In this document: positions 1 through 7,414 of the stretch, one piece after another
Layout: every line of letters starts with the position of its first letter
Numbering within the stretch: position 1 is the first letter of the stretch
Assembly: GCF_002982115.1 (NCBI RefSeq)
Contig: NZ_CP019980.1
Location: forward strand, 4,596,001 to 4,660,000
Origin: Lysinibacillus sphaericus
GTDB taxonomy: Bacteria > Bacillota > Bacilli > Bacillales_A > Planococcaceae
Length of the DNA stretch: 64,000 nt
Direction: 5' to 3'
The notes under the pieces: generated by a model
Database searches by the model: none
What the model was told of the DNA's origin: nothing
The model's input: only the letters and a program-made list of their open reading frames with translations
Translations under genes and position numbers: made by a program

Positions 1-413
1 CCGCCGTAATTGCCCTGTGGTGGGTTTTGATACGTTCCACCTGTATTTGTACTAGATTGATAGTTTGGCGTGCTCTGTGCGCCTCCTGTGCTGTTTCTCA
101 GCTCTAAGAATTGGATGCTATCGGCTACAACGTCAGTAGTGTATACACGCTTGCCATCATGCCCCTCATAGCTGCCTGTTTGGATTCGCCCTTCCAAACC
201 TATTAAATTTCCTTTTTTCATGAAGTTAGCTAGATTCTCGGCCTGCTTTCGCCAAGCTACACAGCTAATGAAGTCAGCTTGTTTTTCTTCGCCCTCTTTG
301 TTAAATGCACGATTTACGGCTACTGTGAAACGACATGATGCAATGCCGTTCGGTGTGTATCGTAATTCAGGATCTTTTGTTAATCGGCCAACTAGCACGA
401 CACGGTTGATCAT
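1..413 (-). CDS. ssb: Phage single-stranded DNA-binding protein (SSB), 3' end outside window
   Basis: Binds and protects ssDNA during phage replication and recombination. The 137 visible residues start [20 protein letters not shown] and continue with the OB-fold signature ([34 protein letters not shown]), then enter a Q/N/G-rich linker. The acidic C-terminal tip lies outside the window. The ATG overlaps the stop of the upstream gene (ATGA), with a GAGGGGGAA ribosome site, so it is translationally coupled. It is the most distal visible gene of the early operon that also carries RecT and the YqaJ exonuclease, its likely partners. The family assignment is secure; only the C-terminus is unknown. 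Confidence 0.95.
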   Translation of the reverse strand, partial: MINRVVLVGRLTKDPELRYTPNGIASCRFTVAVNRAFNKEGEEKQADFISCVAWRKQAENLANFMKKGNLIGLEGRIQTGSYEGHDGKRVYTTDVVADSIQFLELRNSTGGAQSTPNYQSSTNTGGTYQNPPQGNYG

Positions 414-685
414 GTTGTTTCCCCCTCAATAAACTTCAATAAATCCTGTTTCATAACATCAAAAGCATTTGTGTGTCCAACAACTTGAAAAGCTGGCTCA
501 CCATCTAACATTTCGTTCACACAACTTTTGTGATACTGACACTTTTTAATACATTTGCCATCTGCGAAATCAAGTCCGATTACATGCCTACCTGAAAAAC
601 CTACGTAGATAAAATATTTGCCCGGTAAATGCCTTCCATAACGATTGAGTATGATGTCTCCTTTACGCCATTTACTCTCTGTCAT
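410..685 (-). CDS. Hypothetical phage protein, 91 aa
   Basis: Unrecognised. The protein is basic at its N-terminus ([19 protein letters not shown]) and has three cysteines in the middle ([13 protein letters not shown]), which could bind metal but do not form a familiar motif. The opening '[10 protein letters not shown]' suggests a small beta-barrel-like fold, which is only an impression. A GGAGGG ribosome site precedes the ATG. The start overlaps the YopX stop as ATGA and the stop overlaps the ssb start, so it is an internal, coupled member of the early operon. Confidence 0.75.
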   Translation of the reverse strand: MTESKWRKGDIILNRYGRHLPGKYFIYVGFSGRHVIGLDFADGKCIKKCQYHKSCVNEMLDGEPAFQVVGHTNAFDVMKQDLLKFIEGETT

Positions 686-1061
686 GCTATTCCCTCCAAT
701 AATTCAGGATTTTCGTAGATGTTGCCGATGACTTCACACTCTCTCATTTCGATTTGTATAATATTAAAACCACCCATTTCATCTATCCATTCGACTTCTT
801 TTAAAACTCTATCTTTACCGTCATGCCAATGTGAATCTTTCCAACCTTTAACAATATCCCCCTCATAAATCTCCTTGCCGTTCTTACCCTTTAAGCCTGT
901 GTATTGCACCAATTCCGCGTTTTCAAATGTGAACCAAGTTGTATCGCCCTCGTCACCAGTTAAATCAACTTCAACCATTTTTGTGATGAAATCAATGCTT
1001 TCGATTTTGACCAGTATTTTAAATGTTTAATGAAAACCCGAAACTGAATCTCTCTACTCAA
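682..1061 (-). pseudogene. YopX-family phage protein gene, apparently frameshifted
   Basis: The open C-terminal part (from the ATG at 978, 98 aa) has the YopX hallmarks LVQYTGLKGKNGKEIYEGDI and CEVIGNIYENPELL. The usual N-terminus (M-REIKFRAWDK) is missing from that frame. It appears in another frame, beginning with a TTG at 1061-1059 that overlaps the upstream stop (TTGA): SREIQFRVFIKHLKYW. The two halves join seamlessly if one G is restored to the GG at 1011-1012 (tac tgg [g]tc aaa). This gives a continuous protein of about 126 aa. Either the gene is broken by a 1-bp deletion or there is a sequencing error. Function of the family is unknown. Confidence 0.75.
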
Positions 1062-1246
1062 GCAGCCTTCACCCTTTCTGTAATCGAGATTGCATAATCT
1101 AAAGCCTCATCCTGTGTGCCAAGACATTTCAGCACTCGTAAAGCTTCTAAGTTCTGATAAAACCCAATTTCGTTTTCTTTGTACTGGTATTTCTTGTAGA
1201 GGCCAACATGTAACACTAGCTGTTCGATTAGGTATTGTTCATTCAT
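1058..1246 (-). CDS. Hypothetical phage protein, 62 aa
   Basis: Unrecognised small protein (MNEQYLIEQLVLHVGLYKKY...), probably helical with an acidic N-terminal half. The ATG at 1246 is preferred because AGGTGGTGA lies 6 nt upstream; a GTG at 1258 is in frame but lies in that ribosome site. It overlaps the end of the upstream gene by 8 nt, and its TGA overlaps the TTG start of the YopX gene. These are tight couplings typical of this early operon. Confidence 0.7.
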   Translation of the reverse strand: MNEQYLIEQLVLHVGLYKKYQYKENEIGFYQNLEALRVLKCLGTQDEALDYAISITERVKAA

Positions 1247-1664
1247 CAGCTTCACCACCTAGTGCTTGGCGAGCAATTTCCCCATTATCTTCTGTTACAT
1301 CAGACGCATAATCCCCCACTGGAATACAGTATGGTTCGTAATGTTTTGTGTCAGCGTAATATTCAAGCGCTTTACGTAGACGTTTATTCTCTTCATTCAC
1401 TAAATGTGTTAATTTGATATATTTACGTTTCTCCGATCTTTCAAAAGCTTTATCAGTCAATAAATCCATTTGCTCAACCTTGGATTTATTTAGTTCTTTA
1501 TTTAACCTTTCAACCTCAGCAATTAGCGCTGGCACACCTTCAATTACCACAGTATTGTATATGTCAATTTCATCAGTTAGTAAGTCACCTGCATTTTCTC
1601 TGAAATACTCCCAATCCATGTTGCTGTATTCTTTTTTAATTGCATTCAACTGTTCTTGATTCAT
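1239..1664 (-). CDS. Hypothetical phage protein with central coiled coil, 141 aa
   Basis: No assigned function. The middle (about residues 45-100) is rich in E, K, L and N with heptad spacing (ALIAEVERLNKELNK ... EENKRLRKALEYY) and is probably coiled coil. The ending, with 'RKALEYYAD' followed by an IARQALGG tail, is one I recall from many unrelated small early proteins of Firmicutes phages, so it is probably a shared module. ATG at 1664 is chosen for the GGGGTTGATGAG upstream; the preceding in-frame GTG is less well placed. Confidence 0.75.
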   Translation of the reverse strand: MNQEQLNAIKKEYSNMDWEYFRENAGDLLTDEIDIYNTVVIEGVPALIAEVERLNKELNKSKVEQMDLLTDKAFERSEKRKYIKLTHLVNEENKRLRKALEYYADTKHYEPYCIPVGDYASDVTEDNGEIARQALGGEADE

Positions 1665-1670
1665 CACTCA

Positions 1671-2228
1671 TCAACCCCATTTCCTAAATCGTTTCATGAC
1701 TTTAATAATTTCCTCAATCATGTCTGGATTTTCGTCTGTATTGATTACGATGTATCGTGGATTTTGTGAACGACCTTCGTCTTTTCTAACATGATTAACG
1801 ACTACAGCAATCCCTTCTAAATCTTTTTTTACTTGGCTGCTAAACTCTTTGGAAGCTTTCTCGATGTCACTGTTTTTAAAAACTGTATGGGTAATCTGCA
1901 TTTGTTCAACTTCTTTAAGCACCTTTTGGCGTTTTTCTTCCTCAGCCGCACATTGTTTACACCAATAGGTTCCTAATGTTTCATCAGGTACATATCCGTT
2001 CGATTCAACTAACACCTGACTTTCGCAAAAAATACATTCAACTGTTTCTTCTGCTGGATTCACCTTACGTAAATATTTAGCAGCAAAGGCTCCACTGTAA
2101 TCTTCTAACCAAACTACTGGACTCCCACATAAATCTTGTTCTCCAGTACTACATGTCCAAACGATACCTTCGTAATGTTCAGCCTCAATACATGAATGCA
2201 TTACTACTTTGTTTCCTTTCTCTAACAT
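1671..2228 (-). CDS. Hypothetical phage protein with CxxC zinc-ribbon-like pair, 185 aa
   Basis: Residues 1-55 look like a small beta domain. At about residues 64-93 there is a four-cysteine zinc ribbon (CIFC ... CKQC). A K/E-rich helical region and an alpha/beta C-terminus (YIVINTDENPDMIEEIIKVM) follow. Zinc binding is inferred from cysteine spacing only. A GGAGGGTGAAGGA ribosome site precedes the ATG. Function unknown. Confidence 0.75.
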   Translation of the reverse strand: MLEKGNKVVMHSCIEAEHYEGIVWTCSTGEQDLCGSPVVWLEDYSGAFAAKYLRKVNPAEETVECIFCESQVLVESNGYVPDETLGTYWCKQCAAEEEKRQKVLKEVEQMQITHTVFKNSDIEKASKEFSSQVKKDLEGIAVVVNHVRKDEGRSQNPRYIVINTDENPDMIEEIIKVMKRFRKWG

Positions 2229-2244
2229 TCCTTCACCCTCCGTT

Positions 2245-2430
2245 TCATTCGAATAATTGATAATTAATGATTACAATCGATTTATCAGGAAAATAATTAT
2301 TTCGTTCAATATTTCTAGCTTCCTCAACGATGTCGCCAATGTTTTGAATTGGTGTTGTTCGTCTTATCTCTGCATTTGCAAATCCAGTATTATGAGAAAA
2401 CGATACAAAATATCGATATTTTTTATCCAT
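2245..2430 (-). CDS. Hypothetical phage protein, 61 aa
   Basis: Small unrecognised protein beginning MDKKYRYFVSFSHNTGFANAE. Alternating hydrophobic residues in YRYFVSF and KSIVIINYQLF suggest a compact alpha/beta fold. The ATG at 2430 is chosen because TTGGAGGGTGAAGGG immediately precedes it; the longer reading frame would translate that ribosome site. It lies between the helicase loader and the zinc-ribbon gene in the same operon. Confidence 0.65.
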   Translation of the reverse strand: MDKKYRYFVSFSHNTGFANAEIRRTTPIQNIGDIVEEARNIERNNYFPDKSIVIINYQLFE

Positions 2431-2465
2431 CCCTTCACCCTCCAATCAAGGGGCTGTGCGCCCCT

Positions 2466-3305
2466 CTATCTATGTTCAAATACCTTGCGTAATCGGTAGT
2501 TCACTTTCATGTCCTTTGGAATCGTTACCGTGAAATCTTGAGCCATTTCAAACAGCCTACTAGTAAGCGCCTCGTCAATATAAAGCATGTCGTCCAGAGA
2601 CAATTCGCTGGATATTAATAACGGCTTGTTGTTCAGATAGCGATAGTTGACCACTTCAAAGATGACCTCTGTCTGCCACGGTTTCACATCGAATTTGCCA
2701 CCAATTGGCTTGAATAAATCGTCTATGAATAGGACATCAACCTCTTTCATCCGATCCATAATTTCGTTTTTACGCTCAAAGTTATTAGCAGCGATATTGT
2801 TCATGCCATCTTTATATGGAAAGTAAAGAACAGGCACTTGCTTTGCATGCATCAGGTAGTTAGAAATGGCGGTCAATAGATGCGTCTTTCCGCAACCTGG
2901 TTGTCCAATAAGCATGATGCTGTTCTGCCTGAAATCTCTAATATCATCAAAGGCTGCATAATACTGATTTGCCTTGCTTTTCATTTCAACGACTTTTGGA
3001 TGGACGTCATCAGTCGTGAAGTTTTTGAAGCTCATTTTCTGAAACTCTTCTGTAATGGCACTAGATTTAATGAGCCTATTTATCTTGAACATCTTGCTAC
3101 ATTCGCATTCGACATAGTAGTCCTGCTCAACTTCAACGCCTCTGATATAGTAGCCATTCTTTTTTCGGACTAAGTAACTGCCAGTATCCTTACACTTTGG
3201 ACAGTTATAGTTAGGTTCCTCAACTACTGTAGTCTCCGAACACAATTGGCTTCTGGCCTTTAGCTCCTCCATGACTGCTGCCATTCTGTCGCCCATTCTT
3301 TTCAT
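2466..3305 (-). CDS. Phage DnaC/DnaI-type helicase loader ATPase, 279 aa
   Basis: AAA+ ATPase expected to load the replicative helicase at the phage origin. An N-terminal zinc-binding stretch (CPKC at 35-38, CEC at 67-69) precedes Walker A GQPGCGKT (134-141) and Walker B VLFIDDLF (191-198). TSRLF near residue 249 matches the sensor/arginine-finger region of DnaC/IstB proteins. ATG at 3305 is chosen for AGGTGAAG upstream. It overlaps the initiator gene by 86 nt in another frame, an unusually long dual-coding stretch. The pairing with a wHTH initiator immediately upstream is the standard replication module of Gram-positive phages. Confidence 0.92.
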   Translation of the reverse strand: MKRMGDRMAAVMEELKARSQLCSETTVVEEPNYNCPKCKDTGSYLVRKKNGYYIRGVEVEQDYYVECECSKMFKINRLIKSSAITEEFQKMSFKNFTTDDVHPKVVEMKSKANQYYAAFDDIRDFRQNSIMLIGQPGCGKTHLLTAISNYLMHAKQVPVLYFPYKDGMNNIAANNFERKNEIMDRMKEVDVLFIDDLFKPIGGKFDVKPWQTEVIFEVVNYRYLNNKPLLISSELSLDDMLYIDEALTSRLFEMAQDFTVTIPKDMKVNYRLRKVFEHR

Positions 3306-4011
3306 CAATCTTCACCTGCCAATCTGCGTATGAATTAACTCCTTTTTCTAATGACCAATTACGTAGTATCCCTTCGATGTACTCAACACTTGATTTACCT
3401 AAATCAGCAGTAAGTTTAATAGCTTCGATAATCAGTAAGTGGTCAGGATACAATTCAAGAAGTTTGTCCATTTTTCGGTGATCCGTAAAGTTACTGATTC
3501 GGATTATTGAATCAAAACAATTTTTTATCTCTAGGAACGGATTGACCGACTGACTCTCTTCTCTCTCTTTCAGTACTTGGTTATTATCAGTATTTGGTTT
3601 ATTCAATACTTGGTTATTATCAGTACTTAGTAGTGTTCGATTTTCTACTTCTTGAAAACCTACTTCTTGGTTTTCAACTTCTTGCTTTTCTACTTCTTGA
3701 AAATCGGTAAGTAGAGAATTTATAGGCACTTCATGAACAATCGTTTCCCATTCTTTAATTCTTTGCCCTTCACGAATAGGTTTTCGTTCAATGTAGCCAC
3801 ATGTCTTTAATTCATTGAAACCTGCTCTGAAAGATGCCTTGCCATCAGTTGAATGAGTCATTAGCTCGTCCATATAAAACACCCAATCATCCGGCATTGA
3901 AAGCATGTATGCCATTATGCCTTTAGCTTTCCAAGATAGCCGGTTGTCGTTCAATGCTGTTCGATTCATCACTACATAGTTGCTGTTCTTAGCCACTCGG
4001 ATGATGCCCAT
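3220..4011 (-). CDS. Phage replication initiator, wHTH plus DnaD-like C-terminus, 263 aa
   Basis: Likely binds the phage origin and recruits the helicase loader. Residues 1-90 are a winged-helix 'replisome organiser' domain (LNDNRLSWKAKGIMAYMLSM ... LKTCGYIERKP). Residues about 107-152 are a low-complexity linker containing EVENQ-type pentapeptides and two DNNQVL copies. Residues about 165-245 resemble a DnaD/DnaB C-terminal domain (VEYIEGILRNW). A GGAGGGGCGAGGG ribosome site supports the start. The linker DNA is iteron-like and may hold the origin. Domain assignment is by eye. Confidence 0.88.
   Translation of the reverse strand: MGIIRVAKNSNYVVMNRTALNDNRLSWKAKGIMAYMLSMPDDWVFYMDELMTHSTDGKASFRAGFNELKTCGYIERKPIREGQRIKEWETIVHEVPINSLLTDFQEVEKQEVENQEVGFQEVENRTLLSTDNNQVLNKPNTDNNQVLKEREESQSVNPFLEIKNCFDSIIRISNFTDHRKMDKLLELYPDHLLIIEAIKLTADLGKSSVEYIEGILRNWSLEKGVNSYADWQVKIDEKNGRQNGSSHGGAKGQKPIVFGDYSS
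3571..3699. repeat. Iteron-like repeats inside the initiator gene; candidate phage origin
   Basis: Two exact 19-bp copies of tacttggttattatcagta lie at 3574-3592 and 3607-3625, 33 bp apart. The shorter core ca(g/a)ta(c/t)ttgg recurs at 3571, 3588, 3604 and, slightly altered, 3621 (steps of 17, 16 and 17 bp). A second set with core acttcttg recurs at 3647, 3662, 3677 and 3692 with exact 15-bp steps. Origins of several Gram-positive phages lie inside the initiator gene, so an origin is plausible. The 15-bp set could simply reflect pentapeptide repetition. Confidence 0.5.
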
Positions 4012-4026
4012 TTGCCCTCGCCCCTC

Positions 4027-4395
4027 CTAAAAAATCAAATCGAAGCCAAAACGCTTTTTATCTCTGTCGAGAGTAGCAATCCTACGTAACATACGTTCTG
4101 GAATATCTTCTTTCGATTTAATAAAGCCTTTGAAGTCATACACTAAGTAATCTTCTGCACCACATTTAATACATTCATCGTGACTAGGTTCGCTTAAATG
4201 TTCTTCACCTGGTATCGGTGCCCATCGTTCTTTCCAATCATGTTGGCAATTAATCAAAATTTCATATCCTTTATCAATTAATTGAGCAGAACTATTGCAA
4301 TACTCTTCCTCATGGATTTTGGCACCGTGCTTCGTGAGTAATCGTTTGCCGCAGTGATCACATTGAAATAACGTTTGGTTTTCCAAGACCTTCAT
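4027..4395 (-). CDS. Zinc-finger-like phage protein, 122 aa
   Basis: The N-terminus has a C2H2-like finger (FQCDHCGKRLLTKHGAKIHE, with a further cysteine at EEYC) and the centre has CQH ... HDECIKCGAEDY, another possible metal site. DNA or RNA binding is inferred only from these motifs. A TGGAGGG ribosome site precedes the ATG. It lies just upstream of the replication initiator. No specific function can be assigned. Confidence 0.75.
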   Translation of the reverse strand: MKVLENQTLFQCDHCGKRLLTKHGAKIHEEEYCNSSAQLIDKGYEILINCQHDWKERWAPIPGEEHLSEPSHDECIKCGAEDYLVYDFKGFIKSKEDIPERMLRRIATLDRDKKRFGFDLIF

Positions 4396-4444
4396 GGTTT
4401 ACCCTCCATATTCGCAATATTCAAATTTTTAATCACAGATTTTG

Positions 4445-4972
4445 TTAACAAGCCACTTCCAGTTTTAACTCTTTCTGAATCATTTCTGTTAGCCGTGGTA
4501 ACAAAATATCCCGTAATGCCTTATCATCAGGACAGTAATCATAAATAGTAAACTCATGCGCATCATCTATTTCAGTACCTTCATACCACGCACTAAAGAA
4601 GGCTTGGGGATGGTCATACTGTTCTTCACAATTAATAATGTGATCCCATTCAGACCTTGCAAAATCTTCATCGAACGTTTCATCCATACGGCAATCTAAA
4701 ATGTAGTTTTTAATATTTTCTGCGGTTGCTGCTACGTCCAATTCTTTGCTTTTTCCAGCTCCAAGATGAAGTTTGTTTAGGATATAACCATAAGAATTTC
4801 TATCAAAAAACTTTCTAAAATCATCTAAACCATGATGCGTCCATTTGAAAGAGTAATTCCCGTAATCAGTTACACAACTAAATAATCCAGTGGAATCTAA
4901 TGTGAAAATCCCCCATCCTTCACCATTAATCGAAGGCAATTCATAACGCCAATATTTTATTTCTGCACTCAT
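4445..4972 (-). CDS. Hypothetical phage protein, 175 aa
   Basis: Unrecognised soluble protein (MSAEIKYWRYELPSINGEGW...), rich in aromatic and acidic residues. The N-terminal half (IFTLDSTGLFSCVTDYGNYSFKW) looks like a beta-sheet and the C-terminal half is helical. It resembles in style the early-region proteins of Firmicutes phages that respond to no known domain. A TAGGAGGAG ribosome site supports the start. Confidence 0.75.
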   Translation of the reverse strand: MSAEIKYWRYELPSINGEGWGIFTLDSTGLFSCVTDYGNYSFKWTHHGLDDFRKFFDRNSYGYILNKLHLGAGKSKELDVAATAENIKNYILDCRMDETFDEDFARSEWDHIINCEEQYDHPQAFFSAWYEGTEIDDAHEFTIYDYCPDDKALRDILLPRLTEMIQKELKLEVAC

Positions 4973-5027
4973 ATAACTCCTCCTACGGAATAAAAATCAT
5001 CTTGCCTGTTGCCCTTGCTACTGCTAT

Positions 5028-5231
5028 TTAAGCTTTTTCGTGCTGTATAATATCGCTGATATCACATTTTAAAACCGTGCATAAAGTATCTAAATCATTG
5101 ATTTTTATACTTTTCGAACGCCCATAATATAAATCTCTTAATGTTGGATATGGGATACCAGTCATCCTATGAACATCACTAGCTTTTAAATTGCGTGCAG
5201 CACACCATACCCTGAAACGTAATTTAATCAT
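5028..5231 (-). CDS. XRE-family helix-turn-helix regulator, 67 aa
   Basis: A single Cro/CI-type HTH domain fills the protein: helices around NLKASDVHRMTGIPYPTLRDLYYGRSKSI and the closing LDTLCTVLKCDISDII are characteristic. It probably binds DNA as a dimer. A TAGGAGGTAACC ribosome site, overlapping the end of the upstream 58-aa gene, precedes the ATG. It lies inside the early operon, between recT and the replication genes, so it may tune middle or early expression. Target unknown. Confidence 0.85.
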   Translation of the reverse strand: MIKLRFRVWCAARNLKASDVHRMTGIPYPTLRDLYYGRSKSIKINDLDTLCTVLKCDISDIIQHEKA

Positions 5232-5240
5232 GGTTACCTC

Positions 5241-5417
5241 CTATAAAAGCCCTTGTTCCCTCTCACAAACCGCGAAACTACCACTAACCTTCAATACTCT
5301 ATAGTTTGGGTATCTAGTCATGTAATCGAGCACCAGACGCCTTATTTCATCGTTGCCCTTAGCCTGTTGGAATATCCAAGCAGGCAGAAGGACTTTGTGC
5401 GGTACGTTATTGCTCAA
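5241..5417 (-). CDS. Small phage protein with TTG start, 58 aa
   Basis: A short open frame reads SNNVPHKVLLPAWIFQQAKG and continues to the TAG just before the XRE gene. The TTG start at 5417-5415 lies inside the 3' end of recT, 6 nt after AAGGTGAG. The product has a basic N-terminus, an amphipathic helix and the pattern 'VLDYMTRYPNYRVLKVSGSFAVCER', similar in style to small proteins found beside recT-type genes in other phages. It fills the otherwise empty gap between recT and the XRE gene exactly. Function unknown. Confidence 0.65.
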   Translation of the reverse strand: MSNNVPHKVLLPAWIFQQAKGNDEIRRLVLDYMTRYPNYRVLKVSGSFAVCEREQGLL

Positions 5418-6219
5418 CGATTAGCTCACCTTGTTCTTGTTTTGTTTCATCCTCAACAACCGAGAAGTCCGTCACATCAATAACATCGCTCATATCCTCT
5501 GAAACCTCGTTTTTAATCGTTTCATCAGCCTCAACAACCTTTTGAAGCTCGATTGACTTAGGAGCATATTTCAGTACTTCTTTCAAAACGGTTTTCTTAG
5601 CCATTGCGTCATAGTTGGTTTTCCAAGGGCTTGTCCAACCTTTTTTAACTGCTTGAGAGAATTCATGGGCATGTTTATCGATACGTTCTCTTGTCCAGTA
5701 AACAAAGTCGTAACCACCGTTTTTTAAGTGGTACACAGCGTAGTATCCGATTGGTTCGCCTTCTGGATTTTGTGATGGAACATGTACTAAATCTTTGTGT
5801 AAGCCGTATGCAAACGAAAACTCATCTTCCTTATACACTTCATGAGCATAGATAGCCTTGTACTGACCACTACGTACAGCAAGATCGATTAAACCTTTAT
5901 ATCCTAACTGGAACTGAACCTGTTTACCGTAAGGGATTAAGTATGCTTGTCCCAATCCTGTATTTGGCTCCACTCCTAGTTGGGCTGATTGCATAAGTGC
6001 TGCTACGAAACTCATTTGGTCACATTCTAGTAGCTTTGGTGTTGCACGAACTGCTGTTAATGCGATTCGAGCAATACGATCAGCATCCATGTGTTTAGGT
6101 AATGCTCGTTGAATTTGAGGACCCATACGTTTTAATAAATTATTTAGCGATTGTTCTGGCGTAACACTTTGTTGTACTTGACCTTGTGCTTTCGCTTTCA
6201 ATTCATTTGTAGTAGCCAC
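5407..6219 (-). CDS. recT: RecT-family single-strand annealing recombinase, 270 aa
   Basis: Anneals complementary ssDNA in phage recombination, working with the YqaJ-type exonuclease encoded upstream. The core signatures of RecT are clear: RIARIALTAVRATPKLLECD, FVAALMQSAQLGVEPNTGLG, AYLIPYGKQVQFQLGYKGLI and IYAHEVYKED. The acidic tail (EDMSDVIDVTDFSVVEDETK) is typical and could contact SSB or nuclease. The start codon is GTG with GGAAGGAGAG upstream. The organisation exonuclease-small ORF-recT-...-ssb matches yqaJ/yqaK of the B. subtilis skin element. Confidence 0.96.
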   Translation of the reverse strand: MATTNELKAKAQGQVQQSVTPEQSLNNLLKRMGPQIQRALPKHMDADRIARIALTAVRATPKLLECDQMSFVAALMQSAQLGVEPNTGLGQAYLIPYGKQVQFQLGYKGLIDLAVRSGQYKAIYAHEVYKEDEFSFAYGLHKDLVHVPSQNPEGEPIGYYAVYHLKNGGYDFVYWTRERIDKHAHEFSQAVKKGWTSPWKTNYDAMAKKTVLKEVLKYAPKSIELQKVVEADETIKNEVSEDMSDVIDVTDFSVVEDETKQEQGELIVEQ

Positions 6220-6221
6220 AA

Positions 6222-6401
6222 TTATTTCTCTCCTTCCACAGCAGTTATTTCTGTTTGTGTTTCTGATTCAAAATTTTGATAAACTGTTTGTGAATCTTTT
6301 TTAAAACGCAATTTTGCATCTCTAGCATCAACTGCAGTTATAACAGCAGTGACAGTTGTAAGAATAGTTTCTTTAATAACGAATTGTTTTAATCGAGTCA
6401 T
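6222..6401 (-). CDS. Small phage protein between exonuclease and recT, 59 aa
   Basis: An open frame from ATG 6401 to TAA 6222 gives MTRLKQFVIKETILTTVTAV, then a charged stretch and a T/E-rich tail. GGAGG lies 11 nt upstream, inside the last codons of the exonuclease gene, and the stop lies 2 nt before the recT GTG. It therefore occupies exactly the space between two conserved genes. The hydrophobic N-terminal part (ILTTVTAVITAV) is amphipathic rather than a clear membrane helix. Function unknown; a role tied to the recombinase pair is only inference from position. Confidence 0.65.
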   Translation of the reverse strand: MTRLKQFVIKETILTTVTAVITAVDARDAKLRFKKDSQTVYQNFESETQTEITAVEGEK

Positions 6402-6403
6402 GG

Positions 6404-7345
6404 TTAATTTGCCTCCAATTTTTTATAGTTGAATCGTCTAGATGATGATGGTTTCTTGTATTTCTCATAAATTTCAGGTGCTTCTGCTTTTAAACGCTTA
6501 CTATCTACACGATTAGTAACAATCGTTTTAAACGTCACTTTGTGACGTGGTGTATGTCCTTCTACAGCGTTTTCGAGCTTTAGTTTTAACTGATTCTCAT
6601 ACTCTTGCTTTTGTTGCTCTAATGCCCTAATTTCGCTTGAAATGGAATCAATAGCATCCAGTAGTACATCATCATCCTTTGTAAGCATGATGGCCGTACC
6701 ATCATCTTGTGGGTACATCTTTTTGATTAAGTCATTCGTTGCATCCGAGCCATCAATAGGTGGAGCAATATTCTTCAGAACATGGTTTTCCCAAAAGTCT
6801 TTTTCACGTGCAATGAGAATCTGTATAAATTCCTCGTCACGTTCGATTTCTTTCCAAATAAATGTACTACCACCAACTAACACAGCAATATATGCCTTTT
6901 CGAAGCCTGTAACAGCTAGATAATGATGGACTTGGCATAGATAGCTCGCTGGTATTTCTTCACCTTCCCATTCACCTTTTAAATACTCATTAGCTGTTTT
7001 ACATTCAAGTACAGCTCGCTCACCAACGACTACGCGATCTAGATTAGCCAACATAAAATCGTGTTCTGGATGAACCAACATTTTGTTCATACGTCTCACT
7101 TTTTTACCTGTACGTTCTGCAAATTCTTCAGCAACTAAATTCTCAAACTTATTTCCGAAATGAATAGCTTCATTTTCAATCTTCTCGTAAAACTGACCTG
7201 TCTTTTCTAAAAATAGTTGGTAAGCACTTTTATATGGATTAAACCCCATAATTGTTCCTGCATCTGACCCACCGATACCAGAGCGACGAGCGTCTAACCA
7301 CTCGTCACGACTCATATCTGCAGTCGTAATTTTTGCCAATACCAT
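6404..7345 (-). CDS. yqaJ: YqaJ-like phage recombinase (lambda-exonuclease family), 313 aa
   Basis: Predicted 5'-3' dsDNA exonuclease that produces the ssDNA tails used by RecT. The YqaJ N-terminal motif DARRSGIGGSDAGTIMGFNP (residues 18-37) is followed by E68, D103 and the E-x-K element in VLECKTANEY (E114, K116), which together match the PD-(D/E)XK nuclease core. Y-LCQVHHYLAVTG contains the conserved QxxHY element. The C-terminus (about 220-270) is helical. An AAAGGAAG ribosome site supports the ATG. Confidence 0.95.
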   Translation of the reverse strand: MVLAKITTADMSRDEWLDARRSGIGGSDAGTIMGFNPYKSAYQLFLEKTGQFYEKIENEAIHFGNKFENLVAEEFAERTGKKVRRMNKMLVHPEHDFMLANLDRVVVGERAVLECKTANEYLKGEWEGEEIPASYLCQVHHYLAVTGFEKAYIAVLVGGSTFIWKEIERDEEFIQILIAREKDFWENHVLKNIAPPIDGSDATNDLIKKMYPQDDGTAIMLTKDDDVLLDAIDSISSEIRALEQQKQEYENQLKLKLENAVEGHTPRHKVTFKTIVTNRVDSKRLKAEAPEIYEKYKKPSSSRRFNYKKLEAN

Positions 7346-7414
7346 GCAAATTACTTCCTTTCGTGATATGATGGTAAAAATGATTTTCTTTAAGCCACTA
7401 TTGCGAGTAGTGGT

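Noticed and set aside
220..432. 70-codon plus-strand frame
   Set aside because: Lies antisense to ssb, whose protein is unmistakable.
3646..3699. CRISPR-like array
   Set aside because: The 15-bp periodic unit has no unique spacers and is inside a coding region; it is a pentapeptide/iteron repeat.
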